This document shows positions 8,853-17,921 of a stretch of 64,000 nucleotides of DNA, piece after piece (within the stretch, counting starts at the first letter, position 1; each line of letters opens with the position of its first letter). Under the pieces are notes generated by a model. It was not told the DNA's origin and ran no database searches. It saw only the letters and a list, made by a program, of their open reading frames with translations. Source of the stretch: Janthinobacterium sp. (GTDB lineage: Bacteria > Pseudomonadota > Gammaproteobacteria > Burkholderiales > Burkholderiaceae_D); NCBI GenBank assembly GCA_003133225.1, contig PKWL01000098.1:26119-90118 (forward strand). The letters run 5' to 3'. A program made the translations under genes and the position numbers.

Positions 8853-9827
8853 TCAGCGGGCCAGTGGGTCCACAAATAGTTCGCTCATGGACATGCGCCG
8901 CGGCGTCAGGCCCTGCTTAAAGGCGGTGGCTTCGAGCGCCTCAATGGTCTTGCGGTTCTCCTCGATGCCGTAGGGCAGCGGATCGTGTCCGACAATCTTG
9001 CGCAATTCAAGGTACTTTTTGTCGCTGGAACTGATGGCCTCTCCGGCATCAAGGCGCGCCAACCATTCCTTCTTGGCCTGTGCAAATGCGTCAAAGATCG
9101 ATTTCGCGATCCACGGATACTCGGCCAGCACCGAGTCCTTGACGACGATGGTGCCGTGCATCGGGTAGATGCCGGTGCGCGCGTAACACTCGGCCTCCAG
9201 TTCGGCCGCATTCGGGAAGAGATCGGGATAGTCGGCCTCGACTTCCTTCCAGCCACCCGTCGGTGCGCCGGTACGGCCAATGCCCGCGTTGGCCGCAAAG
9301 CCTGCTGACAGTTCGCCTTTAGCCATCATGTCCGCCAGCGAGCTCTCTGCCGGAGCATGGACGACATTCGATGGCAGTTTGAGGTTGGTGACATGCTCCT
9401 CGTCATCCACGACCCAGGTCACCTTTGCTGAATCGAGCCCGAACTCGTCAATGAGGACTTGACGCAGCCACACACCGGTGGTGACCGAGTAGGCGCGCAC
9501 CCCCACCTTCTTGCCCTCCAGGTCTTTGGGGGTTTTGATCCCGGCGTCCGGGCGCACCAAGAGCCCGCCGTGATGAAAGCGCCGCACAACAAAAATCGGC
9601 AAGCCGACGAATGGCGCGCCATAGGCACGGGCGATGATGTAGGTCGTTGGCGCCAGCTCGCAAACGTCGAATTCGACATCGCGCACCATCCGGCGGAACG
9701 CGCCAATTTGCGGGTGGACTGTGATGAATTCGGCATCCACGCCTTCGATAGGAATGGAACCGTTACGGATAGCCGACGTGTGGGGATGCTCAGCAATGGC
9801 GATCTTGAGCGGGATTTTTTTGGTCAA
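8853..9827 (-). CDS. 4,5-dihydroxyphthalate decarboxylase-like protein
   Basis: 324 residues if translated from TTG at 9827, which has AAGGAG at ideal distance; no ATG has a comparable site. Typical family features are IAIAEHPHTSAIRNG near the N-terminus, VCELAPTTYIIARAYG, TPKDLEGKKVGVRAYSVTTG and a C-terminus ending RMSMSELFVDP. It is closer to classical 4,5-dihydroxyphthalate decarboxylases (Pht5/OphC type) than the shorter paralogue at 3577-4473. It probably removes a carboxylate to yield a protocatechuate-like product that feeds the LigI/LigJ steps. First gene of this operon segment, just downstream of an IS6-family remnant, so its promoter may have been altered by insertion. Confidence 0.78.
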   Translation of the reverse strand: MTKKIPLKIAIAEHPHTSAIRNGSIPIEGVDAEFITVHPQIGAFRRMVRDVEFDVCELAPTTYIIARAYGAPFVGLPIFVVRRFHHGGLLVRPDAGIKTPKDLEGKKVGVRAYSVTTGVWLRQVLIDEFGLDSAKVTWVVDDEEHVTNLKLPSNVVHAPAESSLADMMAKGELSAGFAANAGIGRTGAPTGGWKEVEADYPDLFPNAAELEAECYARTGIYPMHGTIVVKDSVLAEYPWIAKSIFDAFAQAKKEWLARLDAGEAISSSDKKYLELRKIVGHDPLPYGIEENRKTIEALEATAFKQGLTPRRMSMSELFVDPLAR

Positions 9828-9986
9828 CTTGGGTCTCCTTTTGGATAGGTACTTTGATCGACCTGCCGACCGTCGCAGCTTCATGCCGTGTACTGGCAAG
9901 TTGCATGGCAGTTCAGGTGATCTCGTGGACTACATGATCTTGCGATGCATGCCTTCCGTCTATTGAAATAAAGCGCAGTTCCGTTA

Positions 9987-9996
9987 ACCAATTGGT
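9987..9996. promoter_or_regulatory. Palindrome ACCAATTGGT, candidate operator
   Basis: Perfect 10-bp palindrome, extended as TTAACCAATTGGTAA with imperfect symmetry, 160 nt upstream of the decarboxylase-like gene start at 9827. A second inverted repeat (CGGTCAAG / CTTGACCG, 10010-10032, 7-nt loop) lies between it and the IS6 end at 10061. A regulator-binding role is only a guess; no regulator gene is nearby. Confidence 0.25.
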
Positions 9997-10060
9997 AAAT
10001 GCTTGGAGGCGGTCAAGCAGCATTCTTGACCGCAAGCGCTACGAGAAGAGCCGGTGAAAT

Positions 10061-10769
10061 GGCACTGTCGCGGATTTTGGGTGGTTTCAGTGAAGCGATG
10101 CCAAGCGGCGAAGCGTGTGGTGAGCTGTTTTCGATAGAGCGAGGCGCAAAGCAGATGTCGCTTGAGTGCGAAGTGCTGCTGGATAGGACCGAAGCTCGAT
10201 AAGAATGCCTGTGCGCTCAGGATCGCGAACCCACGCATGCGTCGCTCGTGTTCTCGCGTCGGCTGATGATTATTTTCGGCTCGGTTATTGACCCGCGCGC
10301 AGGCTTTGACGAAGACGCCTGGCGTGAACCAGTTCGGAAATTTCGGCTTTCGCCGGATAAGCTGCGCAGTTGGTCGATCACGATCTTGCGCGGCGCTTCA
10401 GCACACGTAGCAGGATATCGAGCTCGGCACCGTGCTGATCGACGGCGCGCCACAACAGGTAAGGCTCGCAGCGCAACGTCACAAATACGTCGTCAAGGCG
10501 CCATGTGGTGCCGGGCTTGCGACGGGTCGCTTTCACACGGTGTGCGAAGCGCGCACCAAACTTATCGCACCAGCGTCGGACCGTTTCGTAACTGACGATA
10601 ACCCACGTTCGAACAACAGTTCTTCGATATCACGCAGGCTGAGTTGAAACCTGAAATGCCAGCGCACCGCGCGACTGATGACCGCCGCCGAAAACGGTGA
10701 CCATGGTAAAGCGATTTTGTATTCTTCATCACGCGATCTTACTCGACCATCTCAGCAACGTGACAGTGC
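10061..10769 (-). mobile_element. IS6-family element, degenerate but with both ends
   Basis: About 709 bp bounded by GGCACTGTC at 10061 and its inverted copy GACAGTGC at 10769. Minus-strand frames give an IS6 DDE transposase in pieces: YETVRRWCDKFGARFAHRV, TTWRLDDVFVTLRCEPYLLW, RAVDQHGAELDILL, then after a gap and frameshifts RERRMRGF and FGPIQQHFALKRHLLCASLY. The region before the catalytic Glu is shortened, so the transposase is dead. It lies within 6 bp of the chemoreceptor stop codon. No 8-bp target duplication is visible, suggesting later recombination. Confidence 0.8.
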
Positions 10770-10774
10770 TCCCG

Positions 10775-12307
10775 TCAGAGCTGGAACTGGGCCACGGAAT
10801 CGACCAACTGCGCTGCCTGCTGCTTGAGGCTCTCGGCCGCCGCGGCGCTCTCCTCGACGAGCGCGGCATTCTGCTGCGTCGTCTGATCCATCTGGCCTAC
10901 AGCTTCACCCACCTGCTCGACGCCGGCGCTTTGCTCCGCACTGCCTCTGCTGATCTCGCCCACGATGACTGTCACGCGTTGGATGGAACCAACGATCTGG
11001 GTCATCGTCGTGCCCGCCTCGTCGACGAGCGTGGTACCGTGTTTGATCCGCTCGATGCTGTCGGAGATCAGCGCCTGGATCTCCCTGGCGGCCTGTGCGC
11101 TGCGATGGGCGAGGCTGCGGACTTCGGTAGCGACGACCGCGAAGCCCCGGCCCTGCTCACCCGCGCGGGCCGCTTCGACCGCCGCGTTGAGCGCGAGGAT
11201 GTTGGTCTGGGCCGCGATGCCGTCGATGATGCCGCTGATGTCGGCAATCTTGCGCGAACTTTCGTTGATGCCCTTCATGGTCTTGACGACCTGAGCCACC
11301 AAGTTTCCACCCTGCAATGCCATCGAGGACGCGCCGGTGGCCAGCTCGCTGGCTTCCCGGGCGTTTTCGGCATTCTGCCTGACGTTGGCATTGAGTTGCC
11401 CCATGGAGGCGGCGGTTTCCTGCAATGCGCTCGCCTGTTCCTCTGTTCGTTGGCTGAGGTCGGCGTTGCCGGACGCGATCTGCGCCGAGCCGGTCGCGAT
11501 GGAATCGCTGCTGTTGCGCACCTGCCCAACGATGCGGGCGAGCGAGACGGCCATCTCCTTCATGGCCGCCATCAGACTATCCGCGTCGCCCGGCTGCACG
11601 TGCAGGCCGACGTCGAGATTGCCCGTCGCTATCTGGCGCGCCGCCTCGCGTGCGTCGTCGGGCTCACCGCCGAGCTTGCGCGTAATCGAGCGCGAAAACA
11701 TGACAGCGCCGGCAATACCCGCCAGCAGGGTGAGCACCATAGCGCCGAAGCTCGCAAGCACCGCGCGCTTCTGCTTCTCCTTTGCTCGGGCGATGGCAGT
11801 GGTAGTCTGCTCGACAAGCTTGCTGCCAGATTCGCGCAGCAGGATCGCCGGTTCCCGGTTGATGCCATCCATCGCTAGGTTCCCGACGGCAATATCGAAT
11901 CCCGAGGCCTTGAACTGCTCGATCGCCTTGCGGTACGACTGCCCCATCTCCTTGTGGAGAACGTTGAATCGCTCTATCTTCGAGCGGGCGTCGCCGAGCG
12001 GCAACTCGACCGCGAGCTTCTCTGTGGCGGCCTGGGAAGCCTGCTCGTATTTCACGAAGGCGCCCCAGTACTTATCGAGTTGCTTGGGGTTCTTGCCACG
12101 CAGCACGATGTCCTTCGCGTTCTGCACCTGGTTCTTGAAAGCAACCAATGCATCGGCGACTTGGCGTGCCTGTGCACCATCCACTTCGACGAGCCGCTCG
12201 TACGTGTCTGCGGCCTCGTTCATTTGGAAAACGCCGAAGAGTCCGGCCGCGGATGCAACCAGCAACGCGACGCCCAACGCCAGGGGGAGTTGATGGACCA
12301 GTTTCAT
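10775..12307 (-). CDS. Methyl-accepting chemotaxis protein
   Basis: 510 residues. TM1 is near 8-28, a periplasmic four-helix-bundle-like sensor domain about 30-185, TM2 near 188-208, a HAMP linker, then the cytoplasmic hairpin with the conserved tip [23 protein letters not shown] 12307 is preceded by AGGGTG. It signals ligand binding to CheA/CheW; the ligand is unknown. The C-terminus ends at VDSVAQFQL with no extension or CheR-tethering pentapeptide. Its stop is 6 bp from the end of an IS6 remnant, so the original tail may have been cut. A second IS6 end lies in inverted orientation 200 bp upstream of the start, so the gene is bracketed by IS6 ends inside a catabolic gene run. It may sense a substrate of that pathway. 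Confidence 0.9.
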   Translation of the reverse strand: MKLVHQLPLALGVALLVASAAGLFGVFQMNEAADTYERLVEVDGAQARQVADALVAFKNQVQNAKDIVLRGKNPKQLDKYWGAFVKYEQASQAATEKLAVELPLGDARSKIERFNVLHKEMGQSYRKAIEQFKASGFDIAVGNLAMDGINREPAILLRESGSKLVEQTTTAIARAKEKQKRAVLASFGAMVLTLLAGIAGAVMFSRSITRKLGGEPDDAREAARQIATGNLDVGLHVQPGDADSLMAAMKEMAVSLARIVGQVRNSSDSIATGSAQIASGNADLSQRTEEQASALQETAASMGQLNANVRQNAENAREASELATGASSMALQGGNLVAQVVKTMKGINESSRKIADISGIIDGIAAQTNILALNAAVEAARAGEQGRGFAVVATEVRSLAHRSAQAAREIQALISDSIERIKHGTTLVDEAGTTMTQIVGSIQRVTVIVGEISRGSAEQSAGVEQVGEAVGQMDQTTQQNAALVEESAAAAESLKQQAAQLVDSVAQFQL

Positions 12308-12505
12308 GTATCACCCTATCAAGTAGAGCCGGCGCTCGACACGCCAGCGAAAACGACACGTCGCACCAACGAGTCAGTGGCTATATTGGTACCGTGTCCT
12401 GTCTCCCTAAAATTTTCATTGGCGAGAAATTTCCGAAAATCGCAATCCAATCTCGAAGCGATTGCCAGGCTTGAAGCGACGACTCGATGTTGCGGCTTGC
12501 CAAAG

Positions 12506-12604
12506 GGCACTGTCACGTTGCTGAGATGGTCGAGTAAGATTGCGTGATGAGGAATACAAAAACGCTTTACCATGGTCACCCGCTTTCCGGCGGCGGTCAT
12601 CAGT
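12506..12604 (+). mobile_element. IS6-family right-end remnant, inverted copy
   Basis: Starts with GGCACTGTCACGTTGCTGAG, continues nearly identical to the inverted end at 10769 for about 98 bp through the transposase start (FPAAVIS), and then diverges. It faces away from the chemoreceptor gene. With the element at 10061-10769 it forms an inverted pair around that gene, like a decayed composite transposon. Confidence 0.75.
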
Positions 12605-12848
12605 CATCAAGCGATGCATCGACGCAAAACTTCTGACGCAGAAACTCAAGTCACAAGAGCGCGAAGGCGTCGTCCATCGCCAACATTATCAACCTGTGGA
12701 ATTCGTTCGGCAGACCTGTTTCCGTTAAAAATGCATAGCTGTGGCCGCTACCCGGAGAGCCTTACCCTTCCGAACAAAACCTATCCGTTCCACGTCTGAC
12801 GAGAATGCTCGGGACCTTTATGCATGGCTATCTCAATTGGTGCTCCCC

Positions 12849-14432
12849 TTATGCCCGGCCTAACTCCCCATCACGCACACGCCATAGCCCCAGCGGATTG
12901 CCATCGCGCAAGGCAGGCGGCAGCAGCGCTTGCGGGATGTCCTGGTAGCAGACCGGACGCAGGAAGCGTTCGATCGCGGCGCTGCCCACCGAAGTCGAGC
13001 GGGCATCCGAAGTGGCTGGCGGCGGCCCGCCATGCACCATCGCATGCGTCACCTCGACGCCGGTGGGAAATCCATTTGCCAGTATCCTGCCAGCCTTGCG
13101 TTCAAGCACCGGCATCAACTCACCGGCGAGCGCATGGTCTGCCTCATCGAGTTGCAGCGTTGCCGTCAGTTGGCCTTCCATGTGTTCGAGCACGTTGCGC
13201 ATCTCGCCAGCATCGCGGCACCGCACGATCACAGCAGCTGGTCCGAATACTTCGTCGGCCAGCACGGGGCGTTGCAGAAAGATCTGCGCCGATGTGCCAA
13301 ATAGCGCTGCGCAAGCCGAATAGAGCAAGTCAGGATCGCTACGCCCGCGCGCCAGCAGCGTCACGCCGTCAACCCCGCTGTGGGCCGCCACGCCTTTCTG
13401 ATAGGCGGCATGTATGCCCGGCGTGAGCATCGTTGTGGCACTGCGCTCGGTCAGCGCTAGCGCAGCCTGTACTTCAAAACGCGCCAGGCCTTCATCTTCC
13501 ATGGCAATCAGTAGACCGGGGTTGGTGCAGAACTGCCCGGCACCCAGCGTAAGCGAATCGACAAAGGCGCGCGCAATGCTTTCGGCACGATGAGCCAGAG
13601 CCGCCGGCAGCAACAGCACCGGATTGATGGCGCTCATTTCTGCATACACGGGAATCGGCTGAGGGCGCTGCTGTGCCAATGCGACCAAAGCCAGGCCGCC
13701 GTGCCGGGAACCGGTAAAGCCCACCGCCGCGATAGCGGGATGGCTGACCAATGCCGCACCCAGCTCGGTACCCGCGCCAAACAGCAACGAAAACACGCCC
13801 TCGGGCAAGCCCTGCTGAGCAACCACGCGTTGAATTATTGCACCCACCATAGCCGAGGTGCCTGGGTGAGCCGGATGCGCCTTGACTACTACTGGACATC
13901 CCGCAGCCAGCGCACTGGCGGTATCGCCACCGGCCACAGAGAAGGCCAGCGGAAAGTTGCTGGCGCCGAATACCGCCACCGGGCCCAGCGCGATCTTGCC
14001 CATACGCAGGTCCGACTTGGGCAACGGCTGACGCTGCGGCTGCGCGCTGTCCAGCGTGGCATTGATCCATGCGCCTTTGCGCGTGACATCGGCAAACAAG
14101 CGCAGTTGTGCCACGGTGCGATTGCATTCGCCTTGCAGCCGCGCAGCCGGCAGGCCGCTTTCCACCATCGCCCGCTCGATCAATACCGGCCCCAGATCGA
14201 GCAGGCCTTGCGCGATCGCTTCGAGCAATGCCGCACGCTGCTCGAGTGGGCAGCAGCGAAACTCATCGAAAGCGCGCCGCGCCAGCTCACAGGCCTGATC
14301 CACTTGCGCTGCGCCAGCGCTACTGAAAGCTGGCGGCAAAGGTTCACCGGTGACTGCCGCGAGCGCGTGAAAGACCGGGCCAGCACCCGGCACGCGATCA
14401 TGGCCAATTAGCGAAGCGCCTGATATATCCAT
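12849..14432 (-). CDS. NADP-dependent aldehyde dehydrogenase, 2,5-dioxovalerate dehydrogenase-like
   Basis: 527 residues from ATG 14432 ([14 protein letters not shown]). Aldehyde dehydrogenase fold: [20 protein letters not shown] for the cofactor site, [10 protein letters not shown], catalytic Glu in [10 protein letters not shown] and catalytic Cys in [11 protein letters not shown]. The length and the C-terminal block [27 protein letters not shown] are typical of the alpha-ketoglutaric-semialdehyde dehydrogenase group, which oxidises 2,5-dioxopentanoate to 2-oxoglutarate in sugar-acid and hydroxyproline breakdown. In this setting it could oxidise another oxo-aldehyde acid. It sits between the upstream transporter block and the IS6-bracketed chemoreceptor. 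Confidence 0.85.
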   Translation of the reverse strand: MDISGASLIGHDRVPGAGPVFHALAAVTGEPLPPAFSSAGAAQVDQACELARRAFDEFRCCPLEQRAALLEAIAQGLLDLGPVLIERAMVESGLPAARLQGECNRTVAQLRLFADVTRKGAWINATLDSAQPQRQPLPKSDLRMGKIALGPVAVFGASNFPLAFSVAGGDTASALAAGCPVVVKAHPAHPGTSAMVGAIIQRVVAQQGLPEGVFSLLFGAGTELGAALVSHPAIAAVGFTGSRHGGLALVALAQQRPQPIPVYAEMSAINPVLLLPAALAHRAESIARAFVDSLTLGAGQFCTNPGLLIAMEDEGLARFEVQAALALTERSATTMLTPGIHAAYQKGVAAHSGVDGVTLLARGRSDPDLLYSACAALFGTSAQIFLQRPVLADEVFGPAAVIVRCRDAGEMRNVLEHMEGQLTATLQLDEADHALAGELMPVLERKAGRILANGFPTGVEVTHAMVHGGPPPATSDARSTSVGSAAIERFLRPVCYQDIPQALLPPALRDGNPLGLWRVRDGELGRA

Positions 14433-14545
14433 GGTTTTTAACTCTTCAAAGTAGCGCGGGGCCCGCCAGCCGCATGCCCCGCTTAAGGTAAACAAGAAAC
14501 AGTGGCAGCGCGGCGAGCTGACCGCCACTGCATGGAAAAACCCGC

Positions 14546-14790
14546 TCAGGCAACCGGGCGCGCCGATGGCGTGATCTGCCGCGCGTCGGTGCGCAGCTCG
14601 AGCAGCGCAGGCAAGCCCGATGCCTGGGCACGTGCGAATGCCGCGGCAAAATCGCCGCTATGTTCCACCACTTCGGCAAACGCGCCAAACGACTTGGCCA
14701 GCGCGACGAAATCCGGATTGCTAAGATCGGTGTTCGATACCCGCTCTCGGATATTCGCGCTCCTGGTGCATGCGTAAGTTCTGACATTAA
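14546..14790 (-). pseudogene. ThDP enzyme, C-terminal remnant
   Basis: The frame reads RVSNTDLSNPDFVALAKSFG, then [17 protein letters not shown], the end of an acetolactate-synthase-like PP domain. The preceding MHQEREYP is in another frame, so there is at least one frameshift, and the remaining ~450 residues are absent. It is a second copy of the enzyme type found intact at 4497-6041, evidence that two related catabolic modules existed or that one was duplicated and decayed. Confidence 0.65.
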
Positions 14791-14992
14791 CTCCGAACAA
14801 ACTCGCCGCTGAGTCCGTTCAGTCGGTTTCAGGTCGCATCGCCCGCAAACGCCACATTCATCGCGTCAGCCGTCGGGGTCATCCCAAGTGTTCACAGACT
14901 CTCAGGCCCCTTCCGCTTGTGTCCCTCGCGTCTCGATCACGCACCCGGATCCCCGCGCCACGGAATCCGGTTTCCAGGCGCGGCATGAACTA

Positions 14993-15520
14993 TCAGCCCT
15001 TGGGCTGAAGCGCGTGCAGGCTCATAGCGAGCGAAACCGAGGTGAAATAGCCTACGACGATGAGCAGTTCGGCAATCACCGCGCGGCCCAGCTCGGTCTC
15101 GTAACGGGCAAAGCGCGCGTCCTCGATCACGCCCCCTGCGAGAATGTCACAGACCGCGTCGCAGATCACACCAAGGCGTCCGCTGCCCGGTTCGGGTCGC
15201 CGCTTTTCGAGGATTGCAGTGACCACCGTCTCGGGAACGCCGGCCTTCAGCGCATGCCGATTGTGGTTGGCGATGACATAGTCCGCATTCCAAAAGACCG
15301 CCGTCGACAAGATCGCCACCTCGCTCTCCACCTCGCTCAGCACCGGCGAGTGGTCGATATGGGTGCCGATGATCTCCATCCCTTCGGCCAGATGCGGGTT
15401 GTGCAGCCAGATGTTGAACGGTGTGGGAATGCGCCCCCGCCCTTCGCCCAGCCGCGCGATGACTTTGTTCTGTTCGTCGGTGACCTTCTCCGGGTCGATA
15501 CGCTCGAGTCGAATTTCCAT
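14993..15520 (-). CDS. Carboxymuconolactone decarboxylase/AhpD-like protein
   Basis: 175 residues from ATG 15520, behind AAGGAG. The all-helical CMD/AhpD fold is suggested by FNIWLHNPHLAEGMEIIGTH, SEVESEVAILSTA and YVIANHNRHALKAGVPETVV. The Cys-x2-Cys peroxidatic motif of AhpD is absent, so it is probably not a disulfide reductase; such Cys-less relatives occur in many aromatic-acid clusters with unproven roles. It follows the TctAB gene by 151 nt on the same strand. Confidence 0.75.
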   Translation of the reverse strand: MEIRLERIDPEKVTDEQNKVIARLGEGRGRIPTPFNIWLHNPHLAEGMEIIGTHIDHSPVLSEVESEVAILSTAVFWNADYVIANHNRHALKAGVPETVVTAILEKRRPEPGSGRLGVICDAVCDILAGGVIEDARFARYETELGRAVIAELLIVVGYFTSVSLAMSLHALQPKG

Positions 15521-15671
15521 CTTTCTATCTCCTTCCAGTGAAACGATGCCAAAGCAGGATTCCGCATCGGCACTCCCGTACCAATCGGACTCCTGCCCCG
15601 AGGAATACAACTTTATGCTTCCTTGACGCGCGGAACGCGCTGCGCCCTGCCCGGTAAGCGAGAGGAGCCGG

Positions 15672-17693
15672 TCATGCGCCCGTCGCCGCCAGCGCCGGGA
15701 ACCACTGACCGATGAAATTGCTCGGCCAGGGGACATGAATGATCTGGTCGAATACCCCATAGACGAACGCCGTCACGCAGACCGCGAGGATAAGGCTGAG
15801 CCGCCAAGACTCGCGCCCCTCGATGCGCATGAAGGCTACAATCATCAGCGGCACCGTCGGAATGATGCCGATCAACGCCATGCAGGCGAGAAATGCTAGG
15901 AACCAGCCAAAGAACCTCGCTGCCCGCGTCAATACCAACTTGATTGGCAGTGCGTTGTTGGGGTCGATCGTCGCATCCATGTGGACGCCGCCCCCGGTAT
16001 TTGCGAAGAAGACCTTGTATGCGAGACTGATCGTGCCGGCGATGACGACGATGCTTGCGACCACCGTCGGCCCTATTTTGGCCAAAAAGAGCCACCCCTG
16101 TGCAGTCACCAGCATGTAGAGCGCTATGCCGATAAAGAATACGTAGGTGAGGTCTTCGAGCTTGAGTCTGACATCCCCGCTCGGCCGCAGCCGCGCAAAT
16201 CCGCCCCTGCGCACCAGCTTGAACAGCGGGTTGAGTAAGATCATCGCCGCGAGCAAAAGAATGACCAGGACGATCGGCCGCATCATCCAATCCGTGCCAT
16301 AGCGCATGAAGGAAATCGTCATGTAACGTTCTATTAGCTTGCCGAGCACCAAACCGAGGATCAGCGGTGGACGCGCCCATTTCAGGCGCTTCATGGTCCA
16401 GCCGATTAGGCCGGCAATCAGCAGAACGAACATGTCGCCCCAGCTGTTCGAGCCTTCAAAAGCGCCGATAAAGATGATGGGAATGATGACCGGAAGGATG
16501 AGCGTGTAGCGCAGCGTCGAGATCTTGGCGAATTGCCCGCTGAGCAGAAAACACAGACCAGCACCGAAGATATTGGCGAGAGCGATAGACCAAACCATGG
16601 AATAGGTCACATCGAGATGCTTGGTCAGCATGTCGGGCCCTGGGATAAACCCATGCACCATCATCGCGCCGAGCAGGATAGCTTGCATCGCGCCGCCGGG
16701 TACACCAAAAGCCAATAATGGCACCAGGCTGCCGCCCTCCCTCGCGTTATTTGCCGCTTCCGGGGCGATCACGCCGCGCACATCCCCCTTGGTAAAGGAT
16801 TCCCTGGCGCCCTTCGAGGTATGCAGCGCATGGCCATAGGCAATCCAGTCCGTCACCGCCCCGGTAATCCCCGGGATCGCCCCGAGGAGCGCGCCCAGCG
16901 CGCTGCAACGAAGGACCAGGAACCAGTTTCGCAGAGTGTCAGTGACGCCCTGCCGCATCCCTTGGCGCGAACTGAACTTTATATTATCGGCTATCGCCGT
17001 GCGTTGGATAGCGAGGTCACACAGCTCGGGCAGCGCGAAGATGCCAAGTATTATCGGCACTATTGGGATACCGTCTTGCAGATAGAGGAGATTGCCTGTC
17101 CAGCGCATTTGCCCAGTCGCCGCATTGGTGCCAATCATGCCTACCAGAATGCCGAAACAGGCTACGGCGACCCCCTTCATTGGCGCGGTGCCAGATAGGG
17201 ACGAAACCATCGAGATTCCGAAAATGGTCAGCCCTAGCATTTCAGGTGTGGCAATAGAGAGGACAAAAGGCCGCACCAAAGGCAATGAGACTGCAAGGAT
17301 GAGCGCGCCGATCAACCCCCCAAGCAACGAGGACGTGTAGCACGCGCTCAGCGCGCGCGACGCCTCGCCACGTTTGGTCATCGGCAGACCGTCGAGCACC
17401 GTCGCCTGCGAAGCCGCGTGCCCTGGTACACCAAAGAGCACCGCCGGGATCACGTCCGAAGTCGTAATGACCGAAGCCATGCCGAGCAACATCGCAAAGG
17501 CCGCGTAGGGATCCATCGTGTAGGTGAATGGCACCAGTAGCGCGAAACCGGTGAGCCCACCGATCCCGGGCAACAACCCAATAGCCAGCCCAATCAGGAC
17601 ACCGAACCAAAGAAAGATAAGGCGATCAAATTGCAAAATCATCGACAGCGCATGGCCAGCTGCCAACAGAGTTGGGTCGTTAAAGAAATGCAT
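15672..17693 (-). CDS. Tripartite tricarboxylate transporter, fused TctA-TctB membrane protein
   Basis: 673 residues. Residues 1 to about 500 are TctA, with the signatures GLLPGIGGLTGFALLVPFTY and VLFGVPGHAASQ near the N-terminus and AIPGITGAVTDWIAYGHA in the second half; roughly 10-11 TM segments. Residues about 515-673 match TctB (four TM segments). Normally tctA and tctB are separate; a natural fusion keeps the stoichiometry fixed. Together with the Bug protein at 18813-19853 it makes a secondary transporter for di- or tricarboxylates, suitable for aromatic polycarboxylates. Start at 17693 has AGGA 7 nt upstream. Confidence 0.9.
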   Translation of the reverse strand: MHFFNDPTLLAAGHALSMILQFDRLIFLWFGVLIGLAIGLLPGIGGLTGFALLVPFTYTMDPYAAFAMLLGMASVITTSDVIPAVLFGVPGHAASQATVLDGLPMTKRGEASRALSACYTSSLLGGLIGALILAVSLPLVRPFVLSIATPEMLGLTIFGISMVSSLSGTAPMKGVAVACFGILVGMIGTNAATGQMRWTGNLLYLQDGIPIVPIILGIFALPELCDLAIQRTAIADNIKFSSRQGMRQGVTDTLRNWFLVLRCSALGALLGAIPGITGAVTDWIAYGHALHTSKGARESFTKGDVRGVIAPEAANNAREGGSLVPLLAFGVPGGAMQAILLGAMMVHGFIPGPDMLTKHLDVTYSMVWSIALANIFGAGLCFLLSGQFAKISTLRYTLILPVIIPIIFIGAFEGSNSWGDMFVLLIAGLIGWTMKRLKWARPPLILGLVLGKLIERYMTISFMRYGTDWMMRPIVLVILLLAAMILLNPLFKLVRRGGFARLRPSGDVRLKLEDLTYVFFIGIALYMLVTAQGWLFLAKIGPTVVASIVVIAGTISLAYKVFFANTGGGVHMDATIDPNNALPIKLVLTRAARFFGWFLAFLACMALIGIIPTVPLMIVAFMRIEGRESWRLSLILAVCVTAFVYGVFDQIIHVPWPSNFIGQWFPALAATGA

Positions 17694-17705
17694 GAGTCGT
17701 CCTAA

Positions 17706-17921
17706 TTAGGGGTCAAGCTTAGCTGGCTCACGCAGTGAGCCAGTGAAGGTCGAAGGCGAGCGCACCGGATCGAGAGATGCGCCATCCCGAAAAACCGGCT
17801 TCAGTTCCAGAAGGGATTGCCGTTGCCGCAGTTTCTGGAGCAGTACGGAACCGAGGAGCGGCGTGAGCGGGCGGTGATTACCGCCTGCTGATCCGGCGCC
17901 CCAACGCCTTCTCTTCGACAT
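17706..17921 (-). CDS. Small hypothetical ORF coupled to amidohydrolase gene
   Basis: 71 residues, basic N-terminus (MSKRRRWGAG), no recognised domain. Its ATG overlaps the amidohydrolase stop as TGATG, typical of translational coupling, and it ends 12 nt before the TctAB start. Near its 3' end is a perfect 9-bp hairpin with a 3-nt loop (CTGGCTCAC / GTGAGCCAG, 17723-17743), which could tune expression of the downstream transporter. Composition is not typical of a folded protein; it may be only a leader or a non-coding spacer. Confidence 0.3.
   Translation of the reverse strand: MSKRRRWGAGSAGGNHRPLTPLLGSVLLQKLRQRQSLLELKPVFRDGASLDPVRSPSTFTGSLREPAKLDP

Noticed and set aside
8051-8920. Long plus-strand open frame opposite the LigJ-like gene
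   Set aside because: Antisense shadow of the conserved hydratase gene; no domain.
14993-15520. Alkylhydroperoxidase AhpD activity
   Set aside because: The Cys-x2-Cys pair required for peroxidatic chemistry is missing.
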